From Helicobacter sp. 11S03491-1 (lineage in GTDB: Bacteria > Campylobacterota > Campylobacteria > Campylobacterales > Helicobacteraceae), in contig NZ_MLAO01000003.1 in the NCBI RefSeq assembly GCF_002272835.1, forward strand, positions 124,001 through 188,000: a stretch of 64,000 bases of DNA. Reading direction: 5' to 3'. How positions within the stretch are numbered: position 1 is the first letter of the stretch; each line of letters starts with the position of its first letter. The position numbers were made by a program, and so were the translations under genes. The notes below the pieces were generated by a model that saw only the letters and a program-made list of their open reading frames with translations, made no database searches and was not told the DNA's origin. Positions 1-8,182 of the stretch are shown piece by piece.

Positions 1-92
1 TAATCACTTAATAAAATTCCTTGATATTTTTGAATTACATTTTAAACAAGGGACAAAAATATTTTATTTTCACGCTCTCAAAAGGTAATTTA

Positions 93-1232
93 ATGCCCAA
101 AATTCTTGTTCTTTGCGCTGCTAATCCCGCCACTAACCCAAGACCTCAGCGCGTCATTGAACTTTTAAAACTCAAATATCAAGTCTATGCAATGGGCATT
201 CAAGCCTCCCCTATAGAAAATGTAAAAGTTTTTAGCTACCCTGCTTTTAAAAAACGAAATTTTGTTGAAGAATCTGCACTCTACAAAAATGTATTCTTTA
301 AAAAATGGCAAGAGCTTATTTATACTCCCAATCGTTTAGAAATTGTTAAAATATTAAATACTTATTGTTTTGACATCATTATTTGCCATGATCTTGTTTT
401 GCTTCCTATTGTACTGGCTTATAAAAAAAATGCCAAAGTATTATTTGATGCCAGAGAATTTTATCCGGCCCAAAATAGCACCAACCTTAGATGGAAATTA
501 CTTTTTGCTCCATTCAATGATTATCTTTGTAGGCAATATCTTCCCCTATGTGATGCTATTATCACCGTATCAAAAGGACTCCAAGAAAGATATAAAAAAG
601 ATTACGGGGTTAATTGTGAGCTATTTTATTCCCTCCCAAAATATCATTCTCTCTCTCCAAGCCTCATTGACCCCAAACATATCAAAATCATCTATCATGG
701 GGCGGCTAATCCTAATAGAAAAATTGAAAATATGATTAAAATTATTGATGATCTTCAAGATCGATTTTGTCTTGATTTGATGCTTATCAATACAGATGAT
801 GACTATCTAAAATATTTAAAAAAAATACTCAAAAAAAGACAATTGCGTGGAAAAAAAATTGCCATTATTCCCCCTGTAAATTTTGAAGATATCATTCCTT
901 TTAGCGCAACTTATGATTTAGGTCTTTATGCTCTCTCCCCAACAACTTTCAACCTAAAACATGCCCTTCCAAATAAATTCTTCGAATATATTCAAGCGCG
1001 CTTAGGTCTTCTCATCACCCCCAATATTGAAATGATACCATTTATAAAAACCTTTAAAAATGGTATCATCACCAAAGATTTCAAACCCAAAAATATTGCA
1101 GCAACTATCAACAACCTACAAACAAGCGACATCAAATACTATAAACAAAACTCGCATAAAGCTGCTAAAACACTCCATATGCAAAACAATCAAAAGAAAC
1201 TGGATTCTATCCTCAAACAATTATTACACTAA
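93..1232 (+). CDS. Glycosyltransferase (GT4-like, group 1)
   Basis: Predicted cytoplasmic glycosyltransferase of about 379 residues, probably acting on a surface glycan; donor and acceptor cannot be told. The N-terminus has a Rossmann-type strand followed by the ANPATNPRPQR loop seen in GT-B enzymes that move sugars from nucleotide donors. The C-terminal half has the donor-site-like motif HALPNKFFEYIQARLG near residues 290-304. The frame is open further upstream from position 21, but the ATG at 93 has an AAAGG ribosome site just before it and begins a typical family N-terminus, so I chose it. It stands alone and converges on the next gene. Family assignment is fairly sure; exact role unknown. 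Confidence 0.75.
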   Translation: MPKILVLCAANPATNPRPQRVIELLKLKYQVYAMGIQASPIENVKVFSYPAFKKRNFVEESALYKNVFFKKWQELIYTPNRLEIVKILNTYCFDIIICHDLVLLPIVLAYKKNAKVLFDAREFYPAQNSTNLRWKLLFAPFNDYLCRQYLPLCDAIITVSKGLQERYKKDYGVNCELFYSLPKYHSLSPSLIDPKHIKIIYHGAANPNRKIENMIKIIDDLQDRFCLDLMLINTDDDYLKYLKKILKKRQLRGKKIAIIPPVNFEDIIPFSATYDLGLYALSPTTFNLKHALPNKFFEYIQARLGLLITPNIEMIPFIKTFKNGIITKDFKPKNIAATINNLQTSDIKYYKQNSHKAAKTLHMQNNQKKLDSILKQLLH

Positions 1233-1544
1233 CCCATATATCCTTCTATAAAGCACTTTCTCTCTATCGGGATGCAAAAAATATCTAATTTTAAACATTA
1301 CCCATGTTTAATCTGTAAATTGCCACATAAAACTGAAGTGATTTGAAACTTAAAATCGAAGTGAGGGGCTCACTTCTGTTTTATATGGCAAAAATTAGAA
1401 TTAAATTAAGCTTAAAATTAAGCTCTTTTTTAATTCTGTATCTGCTTTATTTTAGATCCAATACAAAAATCAAGGATTTATTTTATCCCCAACTTAACCC
1501 TATTTTTAAAATCATCCCCCTCACTCCCCATCTCTTGCTTTTTA
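1233..1544. other. Intergenic region between convergent genes
   Basis: A 312-base gap between the convergent glycosyltransferase and the unrecognised minus-strand gene. It is AT-rich and has no convincing gene. It holds two hairpin-forming repeats: a perfect 8-bp stem with a 3-base loop at 1358-1376, and an AT-rich repeat at 1409-1424 followed by a run of T. Both could end transcription from the glycosyltransferase side. Confidence 0.6.
1358..1376 (+). terminator. Candidate hairpin terminator after glycosyltransferase
   Basis: GAAGTGAG and CTCACTTC form a perfect 8-bp stem around a GGG loop, followed by TGTTTTAT. The T run is short and interrupted, so intrinsic termination is plausible but not certain. 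The second inverted repeat at 1409-1424 (AGCTTAA / TTAAGCT) is followed by six T and may act as a backup. Confidence 0.4.
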
Positions 1545-2219
1545 TTACAACCTGTCAAAAATCAGAATCTTCTCGGCACTATTTATCCAAACATCAAAAA
1601 CTCCTTTTTTGACATTTGGTAAATAAAAACCATCAAGGGCTACTCTCTCAATCTCCAGTCCCTTAAACTCCCTCTTAAACCCATAAGCCCCATAACCTCT
1701 AAAATCAATATCATCTGAAAAACTGACCCCAAATCTCCTTCGTTTAGCATACCCCAAAAAACACATCCCCTTACCCTTAAGATGAACTTGGAGGGATCGG
1801 TTGTCATATATCCCATAGCCCTTTATTTTAGGGAGAGATAACTTGGGGGTGCCGGCTTCGGGTATTCTTGTTCTAAAAATTTTCAATGCTCGTGCTTCGT
1901 TATATTTTCCTTTAACCCCAAACCCTATGATCTCTTTAGGTTCTTTTATCAAAGACTCAAACAGGTTTTTAGCCAAAGATTCCGAATTAAAGCTCTCATC
2001 TGCCTTAATAAAAGCCTTTTTTAAGTTTTTTTTAGCAAAATCGCGCTCATGAATGTTTTTTATTTGCACATTGTATCCGGCCTTTACAGCTGCCGCGAAC
2101 AAATCATTTTCCCAATATTTTTTTAAAAAAACTCCCCCACAGATAAAATTTTGACTCTTTTGTATAATTTTATCCTTTTTTGAAAGTTGTTTTTGAAACT
2201 CTTCCATAAATAATGACAT
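1545..2219 (-). CDS. Hypothetical protein, family not recognised
   Basis: An open frame of about 224 residues that I cannot assign. The protein is basic, with no obvious signal peptide or membrane segment. The N-terminal third is Lys-rich and probably helical. The C-terminal half is rich in Gly, Tyr and Phe and ends with DVWINSAEKILIFDRL. The frame runs up to a TTG at 2282, but the ATG at 2219 is preceded by AGGTAGGG and looks a better start. It lies downstream of dnaQ in the same orientation, separated by about 190 bases containing a long hairpin, so it is probably transcribed on its own. Confidence 0.55.
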   Translation of the reverse strand: MSLFMEEFQKQLSKKDKIIQKSQNFICGGVFLKKYWENDLFAAAVKAGYNVQIKNIHERDFAKKNLKKAFIKADESFNSESLAKNLFESLIKEPKEIIGFGVKGKYNEARALKIFRTRIPEAGTPKLSLPKIKGYGIYDNRSLQVHLKGKGMCFLGYAKRRRFGVSFSDDIDFRGYGAYGFKREFKGLEIERVALDGFYLPNVKKGVFDVWINSAEKILIFDRL

Positions 2220-2349
2220 AACCCTACCTAATCCTATGAAAAATCTGACATGATTCAAAGAGATGGGAAAAATAAGAACCAATAAAAGTGTAATTATATT
2301 TATATTCTCAAATCTTTTAAATTATCAATATATCTCAAACAAAGCCAAC

Positions 2350-2385
2350 ATTGGGATTGGCATTATTAATAATACCAATCCCAAT
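2350..2385. repeat. 36-bp near-perfect inverted repeat
   Basis: Two 18-base arms are complementary except for one C/A pair. The outer 11 bp (ATTGGGATTGG / CCAATCCCAAT) are followed by the inner ATTATT/AATAAT. It sits 20 bases past the stop of dnaQ and before the next minus-strand gene. It could end transcription of rpe-dnaQ, but on the minus strand no T run follows the stem. The + strand side is A-rich, so its role is open. Confidence 0.6.
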
Positions 2386-2405
2386 TAATGAAATAAAATA
2401 AAAAA

Positions 2406-3155
2406 CTATTTTTTTTTACCTCTAGAAAAATCAAGCAAATCTTGTGTGGTATTTACCCATGAGGGCAGACATTCTAAAGATATTTCAAAAACCCTTAAGG
2501 CTGTGAGGGCATCTGCATAGGCACGATGAGAAATGGGCGTATTGATTCCTAAAAAGGCATTGAGAAATGCCAAAGAATATCTAGGGGAGAGAATAGTTCT
2601 ACGTGCCAAATCAATCGTGCATAATTTAGGATTTAGAATATAATTTAACCCAATTTCATTCATATGATAGCTCATAAATTCATAATCAAAATTCACATTA
2701 TGTGCTACGAATATACTATCCCCCAAAAAACTTCTAAATTTTTTTAGAACTTCTTTTGCATGAGGAGAATTTTCAATAGTTTTAGCCGTAATCCCGGTAA
2801 GTTCTACAATTTTCTCAGGCACTTCTTTGGCATACACAAAGCTTTCAAAACGATCAATAATTTGTCCGTATTTATATTTTAAAGCTCCAATTTCAATCAT
2901 TGAAGAATCTTTGGGTTTAGAACCTGTTGTTTCAATATCAACAAAACAAAAAATTTGTTCTTGCCATTGGATCTTCTTGGTGCTCAAAGAAATCACCTTA
3001 TCTTCTTCTAATAGGGGAAATCCTGAGGCTTTGAGTATCTCTAGCTCTACATTAAAATCCTCGCATAAACCTATAATGTTTGCAATATAATTCAAAAATT
3101 CCACTTTTGGTATTGGAGAAAATTTAAGCTTGTCATACAATCGATTATAATTCAT
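2406..3155 (-). CDS. dnaQ: DnaQ-family 3'-5' exonuclease (DNA polymerase III epsilon-like)
   Basis: Predicted proofreading exonuclease of the DEDDh superfamily, 249 residues. ExoI is CFVDIETTG near residue 70, ExoII is HNVNFDYEF near 150, and ExoIII is HRAYADA near 208, supplying the Asp/Glu metal ligands and the catalytic His. About 65 residues precede the nuclease domain, as in Helicobacter and Campylobacter versions that lack the usual clamp-binding tail. It overlaps the rpe stop by four bases, so the two are translationally coupled. The rpe-dnaQ pairing is also found in H. pylori. Assignment to the exonuclease family is firm; that it is the replicative proofreading subunit is inferred from context. 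Confidence 0.88.
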   Translation of the reverse strand: MNYNRLYDKLKFSPIPKVEFLNYIANIIGLCEDFNVELEILKASGFPLLEEDKVISLSTKKIQWQEQIFCFVDIETTGSKPKDSSMIEIGALKYKYGQIIDRFESFVYAKEVPEKIVELTGITAKTIENSPHAKEVLKKFRSFLGDSIFVAHNVNFDYEFMSYHMNEIGLNYILNPKLCTIDLARRTILSPRYSLAFLNAFLGINTPISHRAYADALTALRVFEISLECLPSWVNTTQDLLDFSRGKKK

Positions 3156-3790
3156 CGCAAAGAGAAAATTGCCTTTTCATAATTATCACTACCAAATATA
3201 TAACTCCCTGCTACTACCATATCTACCCCTGATTGTTTTAATAAAGCAATGTTTTTATCATTAACTCCCCCATCAACTTCGATCAAGCAATTTGGATTTT
3301 TCTGAATAATCATATTTTTGATATTTTGAATTTTTTTATAAATATTTGGGATAAATTGCTGCCCTCCAAATCCGGGATTCACACTCATTATCAAGACCAT
3401 ATCAATATCTTCAAGAATATATTTAAGTCCCTCTTCGCTTGTATGAGGGTTCAAAACCACACTAGGACGTATGTTAGAATTTCTAATATGAGCAATCATA
3501 CGATGGAGGTGCTTTTCTTCTTCAAAATGAATGCTAATAAATTCAGGATTTAGCGGGATAAACATATCTACAAAAGATGAAACATTTTCTACCATAAGAT
3601 GTATATCCAAGGGCTTAGAAGCAATCTGAGCTACCTTTTGGACTACCAAAGGTCCAATAGTCAAATTGGGCACAAAATGACCATCCATAACATCAATATG
3701 GACATAATCACATCCTGCCCTGCAAACAGCTTGCACTTCAGAGCCTAAATTTAAAAAATCTGCTGACAAAATACTTGGAGCAACCAGCAT
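3152..3790 (-). CDS. rpe: Ribulose-phosphate 3-epimerase
   Basis: Converts D-ribulose 5-phosphate to D-xylulose 5-phosphate in the pentose phosphate pathway, in the cytoplasm. At 212 residues it is the normal family length. The TIM-barrel metal and catalytic signature HIDVMDGHFVPN lies near residue 32, and the second Asp motif EVDGGVN near residue 172. The phosphate-binding segment is VAGSYIFG. It is the first gene of a two-gene unit with dnaQ, overlapping it by four bases, and is divergent from fbp. Two sugar-phosphate genes therefore share an 84-base promoter region. Confidence 0.96.
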   Translation of the reverse strand: MLVAPSILSADFLNLGSEVQAVCRAGCDYVHIDVMDGHFVPNLTIGPLVVQKVAQIASKPLDIHLMVENVSSFVDMFIPLNPEFISIHFEEEKHLHRMIAHIRNSNIRPSVVLNPHTSEEGLKYILEDIDMVLIMSVNPGFGGQQFIPNIYKKIQNIKNMIIQKNPNCLIEVDGGVNDKNIALLKQSGVDMVVAGSYIFGSDNYEKAIFSLR

Positions 3791-3841
3791 ATAAAACCTC
3801 TTAAAATCAGATTTTAAAGCATATCATAAATACCAATAAGA

Positions 3842-3847
3842 TATAAT
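3842..3847 (+). promoter_or_regulatory. -10 element for fbp
   Basis: TATAAT lies 27 bases before the fbp ATG in the rpe/fbp divergent spacer, with an AT-rich upstream stretch instead of a clear -35, as is usual for Campylobacterota sigma-70 promoters. A ribosome site, TTGGAG, follows before the start codon. Confidence 0.6.
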
Positions 3848-3874
3848 TTAATTAAAAATTTTGGAGCAAAAATC

Positions 3875-4705
3875 ATGAGAGATTTTATCCCTATATTTCA
3901 AGAATGCGCCCTAGAAATTCAAAAAATATTGAAAACAAATTCTACAGATTATTTAGCCGGCGTGAATCCAAGCGGGGATACACAACTAGACATAGATGTC
4001 AAAGCAGATAAAATCATTGAAACCAAACTTCTAGGTCTTGAATGTGTGCGAGGTATTTGCAGTGAAGAAAAAATTGAGGCTATCTATAAAAAAAATGGTT
4101 CTTATTTAATAGCTTATGATCCCCTGGACGGATCTTCAATTATTGATTCAAATCTTAGCGTAGGGAGCATATTTGGAATCTATGAGGGGGATTTTGAAGC
4201 AGCCAAAATCATAGGGGCTGCTTATGTTGTTTATGGACCTAGGCTTGAGCTTGTATTTGCAGATAAAATTCTCTCTTATTTTATCTATAATGGTGATTTT
4301 TGGGAAGAAAAAAAGTCTCTCAAACTCAATCAAAAAGGGAAGATTAATGCTCCTGGGGGCACACAAAAAGACTGGAGCAACGCTCATAAAAATCTGGTTT
4401 ATTCACTTTTTGAAAAAGGTTATAGATTACGGTACTCAGGAGGTATGGTGCCTGATTTACACCAAATACTTATCAAAGGAGGCGGGCTATTTAGTTATCC
4501 GGCAACATTAAATGCACCTCAAGGCAAACTTAGGAAACTCTTTGAAGTTTTTCCTTTTGCTTTTATTTATGAAAAAGCAGGAGGAGAAGCTATTGATGGG
4601 AAAACTCGATTGCTTGATCTCGAAATAAAAAGTTTGCATGAAAGCACACCATGCTTTTTTGGCTCTTCTGAGGAAATCAATGAAGTGAGAAAAACTTATG
4701 AGTGA
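3875..4705 (+). CDS. fbp: Fructose-1,6-bisphosphatase, class I
   Basis: Hydrolyses fructose 1,6-bisphosphate to fructose 6-phosphate in gluconeogenesis. The protein has 276 residues, the short form seen in Helicobacter. The metal-binding signature DPLDGSS is at about residues 87-93, preceded by the GICSEE acidic motif that supplies the other ligands. The substrate-side motif RYSGGMVPD lies around residue 188. Its 3' end overlaps the next small gene by eight bases, making it the first gene of a three-gene unit with the Cys protein and the DUF354 protein. Confidence 0.95.
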   Translation: MRDFIPIFQECALEIQKILKTNSTDYLAGVNPSGDTQLDIDVKADKIIETKLLGLECVRGICSEEKIEAIYKKNGSYLIAYDPLDGSSIIDSNLSVGSIFGIYEGDFEAAKIIGAAYVVYGPRLELVFADKILSYFIYNGDFWEEKKSLKLNQKGKINAPGGTQKDWSNAHKNLVYSLFEKGYRLRYSGGMVPDLHQILIKGGGLFSYPATLNAPQGKLRKLFEVFPFAFIYEKAGGEAIDGKTRLLDLEIKSLHESTPCFFGSSEEINEVRKTYE

Positions 4706-4904
4706 AATACAAAATCCTCAAGACATTTGGGAAAAAAAACTTGAAGAAAAAATTCAAATTCTAAAAGATTGCCAAAACCAAAAAAATATTCAATCTTGTT
4801 TTAAATGTGAAAAAATTATAGAGTGCAAAACAAGAAAAGACTATGTCAAATCTGTTTATGAAAGCATGAATAAAGGCGTTCAAGATGGGGATTTTGAATT
4901 TTGA
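4698..4904 (+). CDS. Small conserved cysteine protein
   Basis: A 68-residue protein of unknown function. The N-terminal part is charged and helical. The middle carries CFKCEKIIEC, a C-x2-C-x5-C arrangement, with one further Cys ten residues earlier, so a small metal site is possible. The C-terminal VYESMNKGVQDGDFEF has the look of a conserved tail. It overlaps fbp by eight bases and the next gene by four, so it is almost certainly translated. A small gene after fbp is, as far as I recall, also found in H. pylori. Confidence 0.75.
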   Translation: MSEIQNPQDIWEKKLEEKIQILKDCQNQKNIQSCFKCEKIIECKTRKDYVKSVYESMNKGVQDGDFEF

Positions 4905-5992
4905 TTTGGTTAGACATCATCGATCCTAAATATGTACTTTTTTTTCACTCTCTAATCCCAAAGTTAAAACAACTTGATAAAATTCTTATCACCACCAGAA
5001 AAAGTGAAGGTTATAATGAATGTGCCAAACTTTTAGAAATTTTTGATATAGAAAATATCCCTGTTGGAGGGTATGGCGGGGAAACCCTATTGGGTAAATT
5101 TCACTCAAGACTCCAAAGGCAAGAAGGATTTCTAAAGATTTTTGAAAAAACACAACTACCAAAATTATTTATCACCGGGGCAAGTGTTGATGGCACTCAA
5201 ACTGCCTATGGACTGGGAATTCCTATTATCCAATTTTCTGATACTCCTTTGAGAGACGATTATTTTGCACTCGAAAAAATCACTTTGCTTTCAAGACTGA
5301 CTCTTCCGCTAAGCTCACTTATTTTTCGTCCATTTATTGTTCCGGAGGTTTGCTATACTTCATTGGGCATAGCATCAAAAAATATTATTTCTTATGATTT
5401 TATTGATGTTGCCTTGTGGCTCAATGATTTAAAACCTGCTAAAGATTTTAGAGAAAAATATGCCATCCCTACCACACGCCCTACAATTTTAGTCCGCGAA
5501 GAAGAATATAAAGCCCATTATGTTGATAAAAAACTTTCTGTTATTTATGAAAGTATTTATTTACTAAATACTTGCATCGATGCAAATATTGTCATCATGC
5601 CCAGGTATGAAAGTGATATTTTAAAAAAAGAATTTGGAAATTTGAAAAATGTTTTTATCATTGAAGAAAAATTATTTCCAAATCAATTCTATCCCTTTAT
5701 TGATATATTGATCGGAGGGGGAGGGACGATGAATCTAGAAGCTTGCTATTTAGGTATTCCGACAATTTCTACACGATCCTTATTTTTATTCCATGATAGA
5801 TATTTATTAGATAATTCTTTGATGGAACACTTTAAAGATCCCTTAAGTTTATGTAAAGCTGTTAAAAATATTATTGCTCTAAAATGGAATGGTAAAAATA
5901 TTTCCAGAAGTGATTATAAAAAATTTTTTGAGTTACAAAAAGCTGATTTTAATCAAATTTTTAAAGAAATTACAAAAAGATTTTATACCTAA
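4901..5992 (+). CDS. DUF354 family protein, glycosyltransferase/epimerase-like fold
   Basis: A 363-residue protein with a GT-B-like architecture related to UDP-GlcNAc 2-epimerases. The glycine-rich IGGGGTMNLEACYLGIP motif near residues 274-290 corresponds to the nucleotide-sugar binding loop. DUF354 members are found in bacteria and archaea, and their reaction is not firmly established. The start is a TTG embedded in the TTGA stop overlap with the preceding gene. No better start exists nearby, and the first residues (IWLDIIDPKYVLFF) fit the family N-terminus. It is the last gene of the fbp unit and converges on the methyltransferase. Confidence 0.75.
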   Translation: MIWLDIIDPKYVLFFHSLIPKLKQLDKILITTRKSEGYNECAKLLEIFDIENIPVGGYGGETLLGKFHSRLQRQEGFLKIFEKTQLPKLFITGASVDGTQTAYGLGIPIIQFSDTPLRDDYFALEKITLLSRLTLPLSSLIFRPFIVPEVCYTSLGIASKNIISYDFIDVALWLNDLKPAKDFREKYAIPTTRPTILVREEEYKAHYVDKKLSVIYESIYLLNTCIDANIVIMPRYESDILKKEFGNLKNVFIIEEKLFPNQFYPFIDILIGGGGTMNLEACYLGIPTISTRSLFLFHDRYLLDNSLMEHFKDPLSLCKAVKNIIALKWNGKNISRSDYKKFFELQKADFNQIFKEITKRFYT

Positions 5993-5996
5993 ATAT

Positions 5997-7124
5997 TTAA
6001 TCAATTGACTTGGTAATATCAATAAATTGAATTTCACGGGAATAAATATTTAATAAAAATTGTAGTCTTTTTTGAGTTATTTCTATTGCTTTGGGTGATT
6101 TATCGATGCCAATCCATTGACGAGATAATTCTTCAGCTGCAACAAGTGTTGTTCCTGAACCACAAAAAAAATCTAAAATAATACTATCTTTATTTGAAGA
6201 TGTTTTAATAATTTTTCGTAACATATCCAAGTTTTTTTCAGTCGGATATTGGGGATATTGAGAATCTTTAAAATCCCAGATATCTTGCATTTTTTTACCT
6301 ATCCGTTCATCTGCATAAATAATTTTTCTTGGATTGTTTGTTCCTGACCATTCAATTAAACCTTTTTTATCTAATTCTTCTAACTCTTCCGGAGAACAAC
6401 GCCAATGTCTTCCTGATGGGGGTAATATTCCCTTAAAAGGTTGTGATGTCAAACCATTTTTAGTTTCTCCCGGTGCGTGCAAAGGAACTGTAGTATAATG
6501 TCTATGATTTTTATCTTGTTTTTTATAAAGCCTACGAATATCTTCATTAGTATATTCAAGATAAGGTTGATTCCAAATATTATCTTTTGTTTTAGAATAA
6601 AACAGAATCATATCCTTAATGTTGCCATATGCCTTTCTCTTAAAATTTTTAGGATTGCATTTGATTCTGGCAATATCATTTCTAAAATTATGACTACCAA
6701 ATATTTCATCCATTAATATTTTTATATAATGTCCAATCTTGTAATCAATGTGTAAATATATAGAGCCTTTATTTGATAATAATTCTTTAGCTAAAATTAG
6801 TCTTTCCCTCATAAATTCTAAAAATTCATCGCCTATAATGGTATCTTCATATGCAATACTGCCTTTATTGGGCATACTGATTGTGTTCGCTTTATTGTTA
6901 TCTGCTTTAAATACTGTATTGGTTGCAAAAGGCGGATCTATATAAATTAAATCTATTTTATTATGCATATTATATTCATATAATAAAATTTTTAATGCAG
7001 AAATATTATCACCAAAAAATAACTTATTTGCTTTTTCTCTAAGGACAGGGATGCTATCCTTAATAGTCAAGTCCGGTTTTAATATATCCTCAATCTTCTT
7101 TCTATTCATAAAATTTAAAAACAT
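5997..7124 (-). CDS. Type II DNA methyltransferase, beta class
   Basis: Modifies adenine N6 or cytosine N4; the sequence does not decide which. Motif IV (IDPPF, residues 62-66) comes before the SAM-binding motif I (DFFCGSGTT, near residue 320), the order that defines the beta class. Typical partner motifs follow: YLHIDYKIGHY, and a late GIDKSPKAIEITQKRL. Length is 375 residues, intact. A second in-frame ATG at codon 6 is possible; neither has a clear ribosome site. It lies directly downstream of a split endonuclease gene and should protect the same site. The recognition sequence cannot be read from the protein. Confidence 0.88.
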   Translation of the reverse strand: MFLNFMNRKKIEDILKPDLTIKDSIPVLREKANKLFFGDNISALKILLYEYNMHNKIDLIYIDPPFATNTVFKADNNKANTISMPNKGSIAYEDTIIGDEFLEFMRERLILAKELLSNKGSIYLHIDYKIGHYIKILMDEIFGSHNFRNDIARIKCNPKNFKRKAYGNIKDMILFYSKTKDNIWNQPYLEYTNEDIRRLYKKQDKNHRHYTTVPLHAPGETKNGLTSQPFKGILPPSGRHWRCSPEELEELDKKGLIEWSGTNNPRKIIYADERIGKKMQDIWDFKDSQYPQYPTEKNLDMLRKIIKTSSNKDSIILDFFCGSGTTLVAAEELSRQWIGIDKSPKAIEITQKRLQFLLNIYSREIQFIDITKSID

Positions 7125-7136
7125 AAAAAGATTACT

Positions 7137-7917
7137 TTATAAAGAAAATAAAAACTCATTGAGTACCAATACACTAAGTATATTATATTCGCAATATTTT
7201 TCTGTTATAGATTTATATAATTTATTTTTGCCTGGTATATAAAGAACACCATCCAAAATAGCTACTGTTATAGCATCAATATTTTTTGTTGTTATTGTGT
7301 CTAGAGCATCATTAAATTGAGCATTTTGATGTCCCCCAAAATCAGTTAAAAACTTTGCTTCACCTATAACATATTTATTATTAAATCTCCCAACAAAATC
7401 TAAGCCTTTATCTCTAGAATAATTAACATGTTTAAGCGCCCATATTTGCATTTCATTATCAGTTGCATCCAAAATAGCATTTTGTTTTGTATGTATAAAA
7501 TCATTCAATTTTAATACAGGAACACCTAAAAGACCTTTGTTTATCCATCTTTTAAATAATGGTCCAATTTGTCTGTTGGTCTCTTTTGGCTCACAACACT
7601 TCTCTAATATTTTAGATAATCCCATGTTATATACGCCCGGCTAATCTGTTTATAGTTTCAGGATTTCTTTTTATAGCGGATTTATCTCTTTTTAAATAAG
7701 CGATATAAGAATCTTTTATCGGGAATAATTCAAAATTGAGTAATGATTGTATTAATTTTGTATTATTTTTTTCATTAAAATATTGTTCAACAAAATTCCA
7801 ATTATCTTTATTAATATCTCTAATACCATCCGGAATAGTCGGATAAACTTTGAATAATTCATCTAAATAATTTCTTTGATTTGCATATTGAATACTTAAT
7901 TGAGTCCATAAATTCAT
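7137..7917 (-). pseudogene. Frameshifted type II restriction endonuclease
   Basis: Two minus-strand frames abut here: 96 residues from the ATG at 7917 to a stop near 7627, then 162 residues ending at 7137. The first frame ends ...NRLAGRI-stop. The second, read upstream of its ATG at 7625, gives VYN before MGLSKIL, so losing one base in the GGGC at the junction would join them as NRLAG-VYN-MGLSK. The second part holds a PD-(D/E)xK-like site, LDFVGRFNNKYVIGEAKF, with D, E and K spaced as in nucleases. A single ancestral gene of about 260 codons is my reading. An alternative is two separately translated halves, since the second ATG could be used. It is paired with the adjacent methyltransferase. 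Confidence 0.65.
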
Positions 7918-7929
7918 TATTATCACCAA

Positions 7930-8182
7930 AAATAATTTTATGATATTAAAATATCGTAAAATTCATCTCATAATATAATAAAATTATTTTTGAATTTTAT
8001 TATATACAAATATCTCTTCTGAATATTTTTCATTTAATCCGGAAATATTACAAACATTAGTTCTAATTAATTAATATTATTTATATTAATATTATAACCA
8101 TTTGTTTGTATCATTTCAAGATATTTTAAATCATTTTTGGTCTATTTTAATGCTTAAAAATTCACTCTTACAATCAAGCAAA
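7930..8182. other. AT-rich spacer with two palindromes upstream of the R-M locus
   Basis: This gap lies between the end of the TonB receptor and the start of the endonuclease gene, both on the minus strand. It contains a GATATT-AA-AATATC palindrome at 7942-7955, about 25 bases before the endonuclease start. It also holds a perfect 12-bp inverted repeat with a 7-base loop at 7974-8004. The first is placed like an operator, the second like a terminator. No controller-protein gene is visible, and I see no gene here. Confidence 0.5.
7974..8004. terminator. All-AT hairpin between TonB receptor and R-M locus
   Basis: TATAATAAAATT pairs perfectly with AATTTTATTATA across a 7-base loop. It lies between two minus-strand transcription units. 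The stem has no G or C, so it would be a weak terminator. It may simply mark the AT-rich flank of an acquired locus. Confidence 0.35.

Noticed and set aside
1343-1612. Plus-strand open frame of 89 codons in the gap after the glycosyltransferase
   Set aside because: It contains two hairpins, runs into the opposite-strand gene and has no ribosome site; the composition is that of non-coding AT-rich DNA.
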